Shown: positions 54,739-63,914 of the stretch, in pieces
Layout of the letters: each line of letters begins with the position of its first letter
Numbering within the stretch: position 1 is the first letter of the stretch
Source: Cytobacillus massiliigabonensis
GTDB taxonomy: Bacteria > Bacillota > Bacilli > Bacillales > Cytobacillaceae
Direction of reading: 5' to 3'
DNA length: 64,000 nucleotides
Assembly (NCBI RefSeq): GCF_900199725.1
Contig: NZ_LT904904.1
Location: 220,412 to 284,411, forward strand
Translations under genes and position numbers: made by a program
The notes under the pieces: generated by a model
The model's database searches: none
The model's input: only the letters and a program-made list of their open reading frames with translations
What the model was told of the DNA's origin: nothing

Positions 54739-55776
54739 TTAAACTTCTTTTTCAATTAATTCTTTAAAGAACACAATATTTTCATCAAAGTTTGGAATGG
54801 TTTTTCCATCCTCCGCTTGTTTGACTAAGCGTACAACTAAGTCATTGAATGGAGTGCGTACCCCAGACTCTTTTCCTTTAGCTGATACAACGCCATTGAT
54901 GAAATCTATTTCAGTCTTTCTTTGCTTTTCAAGATCTTGCAGCATGCTTGCTTTTAGAAGGGCTTGCGGCTCAAATATTTTCTTAGCTAAACCGATCACA
55001 TTTGATAGGTTGCTTTTATCCTCATTTACTTTAAAAACACCAACGTGAATGCCAGCTAGCTCTGTGAATTCCACACCTGATGCACTTCCTGCCTGCAATG
55101 TTTCATCAGCAAGCATTACGGCGCTTGTTACGGCGGTCTCGTTTTTTAGAATATCGCCATATGTACAGCCCAGGGCAGCTGACATGCCGCTCATTGCCAC
55201 ATTAACGAGTAACTTTGACCATTTAGTTCCTACTAGATTAGTAGAAACGACAGTGCCGCCAACTAGATCTAATACCTCTTTAATTGTGTGAATCCGATCC
55301 GTTATTGTTCCATCTAATTCCCCGATTTGAAAGGCATTGTTTTTAAAAGATTCCATTGCCGTTGTTAATTCGGAGACACCAGGTTTTACCCAAGTCGCAC
55401 CAAATTCAACTGACCCGCCAATCACAAGGCTGTTTCCTAATGAAGACACTAGAGATTCTTCTGGCACGCCGTTTTGCAGTGAGAGGACTATGCTGTCTTC
55501 TGTTAAAAAGGGTTTTAAGTTAGCCAATACTTCTTTATTAAAAACTTGTTTTGTTAATAATAAAACAAGGTCATATGCTCCGGTCATTTCTTTAGGTGTT
55601 ATCGCCTTTACTGGAACATTTTCTTTAATCGTTCCAATGATAGCAGCACCAGTTTCGTTTAGTGCCTTTACATGCTCTTCGTTCACATCGATTAACTCCA
55701 CATGTTCCTTCCCTTTAGAAAGAAATGCACCAATGATTGTACCTAAAGATCCAGCCCCCATGATTGCTATTCTCAT
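54739..55776 (-). CDS. Ketopantoate reductase family oxidoreductase (PanE/ApbA)
   Basis: Protein of 345 aa. N-terminal NAD(P) motif IMGAGSLGTIIGAFLSKG and C-terminal helical domain with TKWSKLLVNVAMSGMSAALGCTYGDI, where the catalytic Lys of the family lies. It may be 2-dehydropantoate 2-reductase in pantothenate synthesis, but Bacillaceae carry several paralogues with other or unknown substrates and there is no panBC neighbour. Single gene. Confidence 0.85.
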   Translation of the reverse strand: MRIAIMGAGSLGTIIGAFLSKGKEHVELIDVNEEHVKALNETGAAIIGTIKENVPVKAITPKEMTGAYDLVLLLTKQVFNKEVLANLKPFLTEDSIVLSLQNGVPEESLVSSLGNSLVIGGSVEFGATWVKPGVSELTTAMESFKNNAFQIGELDGTITDRIHTIKEVLDLVGGTVVSTNLVGTKWSKLLVNVAMSGMSAALGCTYGDILKNETAVTSAVMLADETLQAGSASGVEFTELAGIHVGVFKVNEDKSNLSNVIGLAKKIFEPQALLKASMLQDLEKQRKTEIDFINGVVSAKGKESGVRTPFNDLVVRLVKQAEDGKTIPNFDENIVFFKELIEKEV

Positions 55777-55955
55777 AATTAAGTATCCTTTCCTATAAAA
55801 ACATGATTGATTATTTGTAATAATAGTACTTTTATATTAAAAATTATATCGAAATAGAAATTATTATTCAAACAAATATTCCTAATATAGGAAATTTGTA
55901 TTAATATAAGGTTATTACTACTATATTTTTCCTTAAAAGTGAGAGGGAGATCTTA

Positions 55956-57461
55956 ATGAAACAACAAGATACTTATAATACACAAAGGGTGCATAAAGTA
56001 AATTTAGTGCTGTTAACAGCGCTAGTTTTTCTTATCGTCGTCCCAATTATTTTTGAAAGAGGCGCTGCTGATAGTGTTGGGATCATGATTGCAGGGGCTC
56101 TTGTTTTGATTTTATCGGCTGTAAATTACTTTCTGCCTATACCTGAATATTTGAAGGGGCTCTTTTTTGCTCTGCTGCCGAACGTAGTTGTGATGGCTCT
56201 ATTCAACTTAGATGGTTTTGCATTAAATAAGCATTATTTAATTTTATTAACGATTGCGATGGTCACTCTTTATTTGAAAAAGGAATTAATTCTTGTATTT
56301 AGTTTACTCGTAAACGCAGCCTATATTTCAATGTACTTTTTCAATCCATCGGGGCTATTGGGAAGTGAACAGGGGTTAAAAGCATTTATTACAGTATTTT
56401 TCATTGTCAATGGAATTATGTGCGCGTTCTTTTATATTACAAAATGGGGAAGAGACCTGATTGAGGAATCTTATAAAAAGGAACTTGAAGCAAAAAATTT
56501 ATTAGAAAAACTAAAAGTTACATTTTCTTCCATAGAAGAAGGTACAACAACTTTAGAAGGCAATATCAATCATTTTAATACAAACATAACAACGATTTAT
56601 GATTCGAGTCATCATATCCTTGACTCTGTTCAGGAAATGGCTTCAGGGATCCAAGAGGAAGCGAACAATATCAGTCATGTAAATGAATGGATGGGAAATT
56701 CGCTCCAAAGGGTCAATCATACCATTTCCATTTCCCAAGGGATTGTGGAAAAGTCGGAAGAGATGAATGTGAAAGTCCAGGATGGCTGGAATAAGATCAA
56801 TCAAGTCACAGATCATATGGAAACAGTCAATTCTGCTATTAGCACGACTGCTTTAACAGTGACAGAACTTCAAACAAGCCTTGAAACAGTGAACTCATTA
56901 TTAGAAGGCATTAAACAGATTGCAGATCAGACCAATTTATTAGCACTCAATGCTGCTATTGAATCTGCTCGTGCAGGGGAACATGGGAAGGGCTTTGCGG
57001 TAGTAGCGGATGAGGTGCGCAAACTTGCTGAGCAAAGTGCAAATATTACTGTATCGATTTCTGATGTGACAAATACACTCTTCCATAAGTCCAAGGAAGC
57101 ACAAGTAAAGTCTATTGAAGGGGAACATGCAGTTGTGGAAGGGCAGCATTTATTGAATGAGGTTTCTTCCTTCTTTACTGAGATAAAAGATTCGTTCCAA
57201 GAGACAAATGCAGAACTTTCTAAGGGAATGGAAGAAATTAAATTAGCGACAGATAACTTTACACATATTCAAGAACAAATTGAAAATATCGCTAATATTT
57301 CAGAAGAAAATTCGGCTTCTACTCAAGAAATAGTGGCAACACTAGAAGATGAACATCATCTAATTACTTCAATAAATGAAGCAGTAGCCGAATTAACTCA
57401 TGTTAGCTTACAATTAAAAGATATGGTAAACGGGGACAAAGGTTTTTCAAGCAATCAGTAA
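55956..57461 (+). CDS. Methyl-accepting chemotaxis protein with polytopic membrane sensor
   Basis: Protein of 501 aa. About six membrane helices in residues 17-170 replace the usual extracellular domain; there is no HAMP domain. Cytoplasmic signalling domain has [33 protein letters not shown]. The layout suggests sensing of membrane state or hydrophobic compounds. The last ten residues are encoded by sequence resembling the start of a GGGACA element (CGGGGACAAAGG), so the C terminus may have been remodelled. Confidence 0.9.
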   Translation: MKQQDTYNTQRVHKVNLVLLTALVFLIVVPIIFERGAADSVGIMIAGALVLILSAVNYFLPIPEYLKGLFFALLPNVVVMALFNLDGFALNKHYLILLTIAMVTLYLKKELILVFSLLVNAAYISMYFFNPSGLLGSEQGLKAFITVFFIVNGIMCAFFYITKWGRDLIEESYKKELEAKNLLEKLKVTFSSIEEGTTTLEGNINHFNTNITTIYDSSHHILDSVQEMASGIQEEANNISHVNEWMGNSLQRVNHTISISQGIVEKSEEMNVKVQDGWNKINQVTDHMETVNSAISTTALTVTELQTSLETVNSLLEGIKQIADQTNLLALNAAIESARAGEHGKGFAVVADEVRKLAEQSANITVSISDVTNTLFHKSKEAQVKSIEGEHAVVEGQHLLNEVSSFFTEIKDSFQETNAELSKGMEEIKLATDNFTHIQEQIENIANISEENSASTQEIVATLEDEHHLITSINEAVAELTHVSLQLKDMVNGDKGFSSNQ

Positions 57462-57463
57462 GA

Positions 57464-57487
57464 ACAGTAAACTTGTCCCCTTATCCG
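57464..57487. repeat. Diverged GGGACA element, copy 12
   Basis: AACAGTAAACTTGTCCCC then TTATCC, just after the chemoreceptor stop; the left arm has decayed. Confidence 0.5.
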
Positions 57488-57500
57488 AGAAAGGTGGATT

Positions 57501-58172
57501 ATGGTGGCAAAAACAATTGTAGAAAAACTAAACCTGCAAAAGTATAAAAAGGCAGCTGTTTTGAACTTACCGGAAGGTGCGGACTACTTAGCAGAGTTGA
57601 CAGATTATGACAAAAAGCTCACTGATACATATGATCTAATCTTTGCATTTGTGCTGGATATGGAATCTTTGCAGAGTGTTGTAAACGACGTCATTAATAA
57701 CAATTACTTAAATAAAAATGGCTACATCTTCTTGGCTTATCCGAAAAAGGGGAATAAAGTATACCCGACCTTTATCCATCGTGATGATTTGCTGGCAGGG
57801 TTAGGGGCAGATGATGATGGCTATGTAGGAACAAGCAACATTAAATTTGCCCGCATGGTCGGATTGGATGATGTCTTTACGGTTGTCGGTTTAAAAGAAG
57901 ATTCCAAGGGTAAAAACATTGTATCAACAAAAGCAAGTCAATGTGTGGACGATTATATAGATATGATCCCTGAAATAGAAAAGGATTTACAAGATCGTCC
58001 TGATTTACTTGCCTTCTATCAATCCCTCACTCCAGGATATCGTAAAGACTGGGCCCGCTTTGTATATAGTGCGAAACAAGATGCAACGAAAGCAAAACGC
58101 CGTGAGGAAATGAAGGAGATTTTAGAAAAAGGTTTTAAGAGCAGAGATTTATATCGGGCAAATAAAAAGTAA
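57501..58172 (+). CDS. YdeI/OmpD-associated family protein with N-terminal DUF3052-like domain
   Basis: Protein of 223 aa, soluble. The C-terminal part (about 165-223: ALLAFYQSLTPGYRKDWARFVYSA-like, AKRREEMKEILEKG) is the OmdA/YdeI bacteriocin-protection domain. The N-terminal part (GYIFLAYPKKGNK; GTSNIKFARMVGLDDVFTVVGLK) resembles DUF3052. Function unknown. Ribosome site AAAGGTGG. Confidence 0.75.
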   Translation: MVAKTIVEKLNLQKYKKAAVLNLPEGADYLAELTDYDKKLTDTYDLIFAFVLDMESLQSVVNDVINNNYLNKNGYIFLAYPKKGNKVYPTFIHRDDLLAGLGADDDGYVGTSNIKFARMVGLDDVFTVVGLKEDSKGKNIVSTKASQCVDDYIDMIPEIEKDLQDRPDLLAFYQSLTPGYRKDWARFVYSAKQDATKAKRREEMKEILEKGFKSRDLYRANKK

Positions 58173-58204
58173 TCTGCACTTTAATAGCTTATGAAAAATA
58201 CACA

Positions 58205-58263
58205 AAAGGCTGCAAACATTAGCGGAGAGCAATTTTTCCGTTATTGTTTGCGGCTTTTTCTAT
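58205..58263 (+). terminator. Intrinsic terminator after the YdeI-like gene
   Basis: AAAAGGCTGCAAACATTAGC pairs with the complementary stretch ending GTTTGCGGCTTTTT (with G-U and one mismatch), followed by T. Confidence 0.85.
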
Positions 58264-58355
58264 TGCAAAAACTGAAATATATATACATAGATTCCAAAAT
58301 GTGTATAATGTTAATTATTAAATATTTTAACTTTTCAAAAAATAGGGAGGGTCAT

Positions 58356-59996
58356 ATGAAAAATCAAAAGTGGATGGTATGCATGGTATTATTTTTGGCG
58401 TTTATCCTTGGTGCTTGCAGTTCAAAAGAAAGTGATTCCCAGGCTGGAGAGAGCGAAGAGGGAACAGAAACAATAAGTAAAGAGCAAGTGCTGAAGGTAA
58501 ATAACTTTACAGAGCCATCCTCTCTCAATCCTAGTTTGGCTACAGATGTTTGGTCATCAAACATCCTTTTGCAAACGTTTGAGGGGCTGACCCGTATTAA
58601 CCAAAAGGGGGTGCCTGAAAATGCCATGGCAGAAGAAATTGCTGTATCTGATGATCTTCTGACATATACATTTACGCTAAGAGATGGTGCAAAATGGTCA
58701 AACGGAGACCCGCTAACAATGCAAGATTTTGAATATGCTTGGAAATGGGTGTTAAATCCAGAGAATCTATCACAATATGCTTATCAATTATTTTATATAA
58801 AAAATGCAGAGGCAGCTAATAAAGGTGAAGTATCTCTTGATGAGGTCGGAGTAAAAGCGATTGATGAAAAGACTTTGGAAGTGACACTGGAAAATCCGAC
58901 ACCCTTCTTTTTAGAGCTTACAGCCTTTTATACTTACTTTCCAGTTAATAGTAAAATTGCTGGGGATCATCCAGATTGGGCTAAGGAGGCAAGTGAGAAT
59001 TATACATCAAATGGTCCTTTTAAAATGGTGAAATGGGATCATCAAAATCAAGTTATTCTTGAAAGAAATGAATATTATTGGGATAAGGAAAGCGTCAAAT
59101 TAGAGAAAATTGAAATGGTGATGTTAAATGATTCAAATACAGAGCTAAACATGTTTAATTCTGATGAATTACATTGGGCAGGTGCTCCGACAGGCAGTTT
59201 GCCGCTAGAAGCGATTCCTGCCTTACAGCAAGAGGGCACTCTAGAGGCTGCACCAACAGCTGGTACGTATTGGTATGAATTTAACATAAAGAAAAAGCCT
59301 TTTAATAACGTGAAAGTTAGAAAAGCGCTGGCTTATGCAATTGATCGTCAGTCTATTGTTGATAATATTACACAAAGTGCAGAAATCCCTGCAACTGCGA
59401 TTGTTCCAAATTCAATGATTCCGGAAAATGAGAAGGGATATTTCAAGGATGGGGATATTGAACAAGCGAAAACACTTCTAGAAGAGGGATTAAGAGAAGA
59501 AGGATATGCTGGTGTTGAGGACTTGCCAGTCATTACTCTTTCTTATAATACGGATCCAGCTCAAGCAAAAATAGCGCAAGCCGTTCAGGATATGTGGAAA
59601 ACAAACTTAGGAATAAATGTGGAGCTTAGTAATAAAGAGTGGGCTGTTTACTATGAAGGAATTATCAATGGCGATTTCGAGGTTGCTCGAATGGGGTGGA
59701 CAGGGGACTTTAATGATCCAATCAATTTCTTGGAAATATTCAAAACCGATGCTGGGAATAACCATACCGGCTGGATGAATGAAGAATATGCTTCCTTGCT
59801 AGATCAGTCTGCTCTAGAATCTGATCCAAGTAAACGAAAAGAAATATTCAAGCAAGCAGAAGCGATTATTATGGATGAAATGCCTGTTATTCCATTTTAC
59901 TTTAAAACTAGTGTATACGTAAAAAAGGATAATCTAAAGGGCGTATATGTCTCTGGATTAGGTAATGTTCAGTACAAATGGGCATACTTTGAATAA
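58356..59996 (+). CDS. Oligopeptide ABC transporter substrate-binding lipoprotein (OppA-like)
   Basis: Protein of 546 aa, SBP family 5. Lipobox LGAC near residue 21. Family motifs: EPSSLNPSLATDVWSSNIL, FTLRDGAKWSNGDPLTMQDFEYAWKW, NGPFKMVKWDHQNQVILERN and VRKALAYAIDRQSIV. Binds peptides outside the membrane for an Opp-type importer. No permease or ATPase genes are adjacent, so it is an orphan binding protein. Start at 58356 after GGAGGGTC; upstream in-frame codons belong to the terminator. Confidence 0.92.
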   Translation: MKNQKWMVCMVLFLAFILGACSSKESDSQAGESEEGTETISKEQVLKVNNFTEPSSLNPSLATDVWSSNILLQTFEGLTRINQKGVPENAMAEEIAVSDDLLTYTFTLRDGAKWSNGDPLTMQDFEYAWKWVLNPENLSQYAYQLFYIKNAEAANKGEVSLDEVGVKAIDEKTLEVTLENPTPFFLELTAFYTYFPVNSKIAGDHPDWAKEASENYTSNGPFKMVKWDHQNQVILERNEYYWDKESVKLEKIEMVMLNDSNTELNMFNSDELHWAGAPTGSLPLEAIPALQQEGTLEAAPTAGTYWYEFNIKKKPFNNVKVRKALAYAIDRQSIVDNITQSAEIPATAIVPNSMIPENEKGYFKDGDIEQAKTLLEEGLREEGYAGVEDLPVITLSYNTDPAQAKIAQAVQDMWKTNLGINVELSNKEWAVYYEGIINGDFEVARMGWTGDFNDPINFLEIFKTDAGNNHTGWMNEEYASLLDQSALESDPSKRKEIFKQAEAIIMDEMPVIPFYFKTSVYVKKDNLKGVYVSGLGNVQYKWAYFE

Positions 59997-60065
59997 TGGG
60001 ACAAAGGGACAGGATCTCCGTCCCTAAAGAAATCAGGAGGGACAATGAACCTGTCCCTCTTTCCC
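59997..60065. repeat. Composite pair of GGGACA elements (copies 13-14)
   Basis: First copy (59997-60025) starts at the TAA stop of the oppA-like gene (GAATAATGGGACAAAGGGAC); the second in opposite orientation (60037-60065) follows after an AT-rich spacer. Same design as 40024-40092. Confidence 0.88.
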
Positions 60066-60123
60066 GAAAAAAATAATCCACTCAACTCCATATCGGCTGG
60101 TGGAAATAGGCTGTTGTATTTGG

Positions 60124-60231
60124 CTATGAGGTTGCTTTAAGGTTTCTTAACAGGAAGTCTCTTACCTCTTCTACGGATAATCCTAGGCGTTTAGCTTCTA
60201 GTATCAGTTTCACCCATTCTTGATCTAACAA
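60124..60231 (-). CDS. SinI-like antirepressor microprotein
   Basis: Protein of 35 aa (38 if started at the GTG at 60240): LDQEWVKLILEAKRLGLSVE followed by EVRDFLLRNLKATS. It aligns with the dimerisation segment of Bacillus subtilis SinI (LDQEWVELMVEAKEANISPE then EIRKYLLLNK). SinI blocks the biofilm repressor SinR by forming a heterodimer. The TTG at 60231 is eight bases after AAGGAG. A possible promoter is TTGACC (60287-60282), 16 bp, TGATAT (60265-60260). No sinR is next to it, so its partner lies elsewhere. Confidence 0.82.
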   Translation of the reverse strand: MLDQEWVKLILEAKRLGLSVEEVRDFLLRNLKATS

Positions 60232-60259
60232 GTATTTCACTCCTTATTCCTGCTCATAG

Positions 60260-60287
60260 ATATCATATTGAAGAGTTAAAAGGTCAA
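60260..60287 (-). promoter_or_regulatory. Putative promoter of the SinI-like gene
   Basis: TTGACC and TGATAT with a 16-bp spacer on the minus strand, about 30 bp upstream of the start codon. Confidence 0.4.
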
Positions 60288-60393
60288 TAATCTATTCTTA
60301 CTTTATCCTGAAAAGGTTAAAATTAAGTTAAAATATGATAAATGTCACAAAATTAAGATTATGCATGATAATTTGTAATATACAACAGAAAAT

Positions 60394-60443
60394 AAAAGCC
60401 GCCAATATTAGCGAAACTTGCTCCCCTAAAATTGGCGGCTTTT
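60394..60443 (-). terminator. Intrinsic terminator overlapping the response regulator 3' end
   Basis: AAAAGCCGCCAAT / ATTGGCGGCTTTT, perfect 13-bp stem, followed on the minus strand by ATTTT. The TAG stop of the regulator gene (60426-60428) lies in the loop. Confidence 0.9.
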
Positions 60444-61136
60444 TGTCTTTATAGGATGAGAAATTGAAAATTTGTATCCAAATCCCCGAACGGTTTGGAT
60501 ATATTTTGGCTTTCTTGGATCATCTTCGATTTTTTTCCGCAGCGTGCTTAAATGTACAAGAACCGTCTTTAAATCCGCATCCGAATTAATCCCCCATATG
60601 GAATCATATAGTTGCTCGGCGCTAAATACTTGATTGGCATATTCGGCTAAAAAGAAAAGTAACATCCGTTCTTTCGTAAAAAGCTCAATCTTTTCTCCGT
60701 TCTTATGCACGCTTTTATCAGAAAAGTTTATGGATAAATCACCTGCATGCAATACATTTGAAGAAGTAATCCTGCTTCTTCTTAAATTAGCTTTAATTCT
60801 AGCAATTAATTCTGGAGGATCAAACGGTTTTGTTATGTAGTCATCACAGCCGATTTCAAAGCCATGAATAATGGTGCCCTTTGTTCTTTCTCCTGTAAGG
60901 AAAATAAGGATTCCATCAGACATTTCACGGTATCTTTGAGCTAATTCAAACCCGTTTTTATCAGGCAAATGAATATCTAATAAAACGATATCTGGTGTTA
61001 TATCTTCCATTAATCGTAACCCGTCCGTGGCATTCAATGATGAATAAACTGTATAGCCTTCTTTTTCAAGGTAAAGCCGCAGAATATTAATAATCGCATA
61101 TTCATCCTCAATAATTAGAAGTTTAATTGAATGCAC
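60426..61136 (-). CDS. OmpR-family response regulator
   Basis: Protein of 236 aa. Receiver with E10-D11, phospho-acceptor D54 (IVLLDIHLPDKNG) and K in YITKPFDPPEL; winged-helix output domain ending YIQTVRGFGYKFSI. GTG start at 61136, nine bases after AAAGGGGG. It diverges from the 7TMR-DISM kinase gene across 200 bp and is almost surely its partner. Targets unknown; nearby candidates are the SinI-like gene and the kinase gene itself. Confidence 0.92.
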   Translation of the reverse strand: MHSIKLLIIEDEYAIINILRLYLEKEGYTVYSSLNATDGLRLMEDITPDIVLLDIHLPDKNGFELAQRYREMSDGILIFLTGERTKGTIIHGFEIGCDDYITKPFDPPELIARIKANLRRSRITSSNVLHAGDLSINFSDKSVHKNGEKIELFTKERMLLFFLAEYANQVFSAEQLYDSIWGINSDADLKTVLVHLSTLRKKIEDDPRKPKYIQTVRGFGYKFSISHPIKTKSRQF

Positions 61137-61336
61137 ACTATAAGACCCCCTTTATTGAAAAAAGTTCCAATTTAATCTCAATATATCATATAGGAGAGAA
61201 TGTTTTCTATCGTTATCGTGTCCCCGTTGCTCTTTATATTATAATTCTATTGTAATTTTCAGAAAAGAATTCTAAGTGAGTGCAAATACATAGTATGATT
61301 AGGAGAAAGGTGTACATATTGAATTAAAGGGTGTAA

Positions 61337-63427
61337 ATGATGAACGCAAAAAATTGCAAATTACTCTTTGTACTAGTCCTTATTGGGTTATTTCTAAATA
61401 GTGCTAATGCAATGGCGAGTTCCAATGGGACAGCGCGGGAGGGAATCTATTCTATCAGCCGTTTTCCGGATGGAGAATTATTACAAGTGGATGGAGATTG
61501 GGAATTTTATTGGCATGAATTATATACACCTGGCGATTTCAGAAGAGACACTGTTCGCCAATCACCCTTAATAGTTGAGGTCCCCAATACATGGAGTAAT
61601 TATATTCTCGATGGAGAAGCATTGCCGATGACGGGGTATGCAACGTATCGATTGTATCTTAATTTACCAAAGGAAGAGACAGGTACGACAAAAGCGCTGT
61701 ACGTTCCTAACATATCGTCAGCCTATACATTATGGATTGACGGGATTGAAGCATCTAAAAATGGAGTAGTGGGAAAAAGCAGGGATTCGATGGAACCAGT
61801 AAATACGCCAAAGGTAGTTCCATTTGAAGTTCAGTCCAATCGCGTCGAACTCATTATACAAACATCAAATTATTCCCAGCGTAAAGCAGGAATATTTGAT
61901 TCGATTTTAATTGGAGAGCCAGAGATGGTTCTTCAATTTAGGGATAAAAAGATTATCTACCGTACGGTTATTGTCATGAGTTTGGTTACTATGGGATTAT
62001 ATCACCTTGTTTTATTTTTATTCCGAAAAAAAGAGCACTCCTTATTCTTTTTTGGAAATGTATGCCTTTTTATTGCGATCCGCGCTACGCTTCTCGAGGA
62101 GGGACTTGCTTCTTATATCCTTCCATTTTTATCTTGGGAACTCGCAGTAAAGCTAGAATATTTAGGAGCATCACTTGGTGTCTTGTTTGTCTCCCTGTTT
62201 ACATATACGCAATTTGCTAAAGACATGAATCAAAAGCTTAGAAATGCAATCATTGCTGCTATGTCTGTATACAGTTTATTCGTTATATTGACCCCAGCAG
62301 TTGTATTTACAAGAACAATGATTCATTTTCAGGTGCTCATCATTCTTATTTTTCTTTATTTAATATCCGTTTATGTCACTGCCATTTTAAGAAAACGGGA
62401 GAGCTCTCTATTAAATACGATCGCTATTCTAATGTTATTTGGAACAGTGATCAATGATATTTTGTATTTTAACAATGTCATAAAAACAACTGAACTAACC
62501 TCTGTTGGTCTGCTATTCTTTTTATTTACTCAATCAATTATCTTATCCAAGCAATATTCTATGTCTTTTCTGCGAACGGAAAAACTGTCTCAGGATTTAG
62601 CCATCCTTAATGCGTCATTGGAGCAGCAAGTGCATGACCGGACGATGGAGCTGCAGCATGCGAATATAGAGCTTCAAGCCGCAAATCAAAAGCTAAATGA
62701 GGCTCATCAATCGAGAAGCAAATGGATTCATAATATTTCTCATGAAATTTCAAGTCCCTTAACAAATATCCGCGCATATACAAAGGGGATGCTGGATGGG
62801 GTCATTCAAAGTGACAAAAACTATATACAGTTAGTCTATGAACAGAGCTTGTATTTATCTCGGATGCTGCATGACCTGCATGATATGACTGATATGGAAA
62901 ATAAACAAATAAAATTTGATATGAAAAATGTAGATATTCAGGAGTACTGCAATAAATTATACCAAAAGTATAAATGGGATTTGGAGAAGCAGGGAATTAA
63001 TTTTGAATACAAAAGTTCACTTTCCGATCAAGAGGAAAATCGATTCGTCCTTATAGATGAGGTCCGGATTGAACAGGTGATTGTCAATCTATTAAATAAT
63101 GCACAAAGGTTCGTTCATGAGAATGGGAAGATAGTTTTAGAGCTAACGAATGAACCGGATGAGAAAATGATGATCAAAGTTAAGGACAACGGATTAGGAA
63201 TTGAAGAGGAAGAGCTTGGGTTGGTATTTAATCGTTTTTATAAGAATGGAAATCAAGGGAAATCACATAGCGGATCAGGGTTAGGATTAGCGATAGCAAA
63301 GGAAATAGTCGAATATCATAACGGAACTATTGGGGTAAAGAGCATAAAAGGGGAAGGCAGCTGCTTCTACTTTTTGCTTCCAATAAGGTTTAATGGGATA
63401 GAGGGACAGGAGTGTCGTCCCAATTAA
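61337..63427 (+). CDS. 7TMR-DISM sensor histidine kinase
   Basis: Protein of 696 aa. Signal peptide (about 1-27), an extracellular jelly-roll domain (about 35-195: VDGDWEFYWHELYTPGDF, WIDGIEASKNG) resembling carbohydrate-binding 7TMR-DISMED1, seven membrane helices (about 207-405), a coiled coil (412-460), HisKA with H469 (WIHNISHEISSPLTN) and HATPase (NLLNNAQRFV; DNGLGIEEEE; GSGLGLAIAKEIVEYHNG). Start at 61337 or the next ATG at 61340. The last twelve or so residues are encoded by a GGGACA element inserted at the 3' end. Confidence 0.92.
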   Translation: MMNAKNCKLLFVLVLIGLFLNSANAMASSNGTAREGIYSISRFPDGELLQVDGDWEFYWHELYTPGDFRRDTVRQSPLIVEVPNTWSNYILDGEALPMTGYATYRLYLNLPKEETGTTKALYVPNISSAYTLWIDGIEASKNGVVGKSRDSMEPVNTPKVVPFEVQSNRVELIIQTSNYSQRKAGIFDSILIGEPEMVLQFRDKKIIYRTVIVMSLVTMGLYHLVLFLFRKKEHSLFFFGNVCLFIAIRATLLEEGLASYILPFLSWELAVKLEYLGASLGVLFVSLFTYTQFAKDMNQKLRNAIIAAMSVYSLFVILTPAVVFTRTMIHFQVLIILIFLYLISVYVTAILRKRESSLLNTIAILMLFGTVINDILYFNNVIKTTELTSVGLLFFLFTQSIILSKQYSMSFLRTEKLSQDLAILNASLEQQVHDRTMELQHANIELQAANQKLNEAHQSRSKWIHNISHEISSPLTNIRAYTKGMLDGVIQSDKNYIQLVYEQSLYLSRMLHDLHDMTDMENKQIKFDMKNVDIQEYCNKLYQKYKWDLEKQGINFEYKSSLSDQEENRFVLIDEVRIEQVIVNLLNNAQRFVHENGKIVLELTNEPDEKMMIKVKDNGLGIEEEELGLVFNRFYKNGNQGKSHSGSGLGLAIAKEIVEYHNGTIGVKSIKGEGSCFYFLLPIRFNGIEGQECRPN

Positions 63428-63455
63428 ATCAGGTGGGACATGGAATTTCCCCAGA
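63394..63455. repeat. GGGACA elements (copies 15-16) overlapping a kinase 3' end
   Basis: TGGGATAGAGGGACAGGAG then TGTCGTCCC (63394-63421) lies inside the coding frame and encodes the end of the kinase; a second, decayed copy TGGGACATGGAATTTCCCC begins at 63434. Confidence 0.8.
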
Positions 63456-63464
63456 ACAGGCAGT

Positions 63465-63914
63465 TCAATCCGATTTCCCGACTGAAATTGCTTTGTATTT
63501 CCACAAGGTATCCTCAATGCAGGAAAGCTGACTTTTTGTACATTGAATAATGACAGCAACTTCAGCTGATTTTTTCACTTTCTTCGAGCGGGGTTTGTTT
63601 TTATTTGGAAAAAAATATAAGGCATACCCAATGGCGAATCCAATAATTGCACCAAGAAGACCGCAAATAATGGGTCCTAAATACAGCTTAAATCCAACAC
63701 TGGCACCAATAACTGCACAGCCTGTAGCACTTGCCATGCCAATTTCAAAAGCATTTGAGTGGATATTTTGAGTTCTTCCTGGAATTTGAATGGGCGAAGG
63801 CATATCATCCATAAATATGACAAGGATCTGATTCTTTGAGATAGAGCTGTTCTCCAAAATAGTTAATACTTGCTCTAATTCAATTGATTGTTCAAACATC
63901 CCGATAATGATCAT
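63465..63914 (-). CDS. Hypothetical glycine-zipper membrane protein
   Basis: Protein of 149 aa. An N-terminal soluble stretch (1-55, MFEQSIELEQVLTILENSSI) precedes a hydrophobic hairpin with Gly/Ala zipper spacing (ATGCAVIGASVGFKLYLG; ICGLLGAIIGFAIGYALYF, about 63-103), then a basic linker (NKNKPRSKKVKKS) and a C-terminal beta-like segment. I do not recognise the family. The start could be M1 or M6. Possible envelope or stress protein, by appearance only. Confidence 0.65.
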   Translation of the reverse strand: MIIIGMFEQSIELEQVLTILENSSISKNQILVIFMDDMPSPIQIPGRTQNIHSNAFEIGMASATGCAVIGASVGFKLYLGPIICGLLGAIIGFAIGYALYFFPNKNKPRSKKVKKSAEVAVIIQCTKSQLSCIEDTLWKYKAISVGKSD

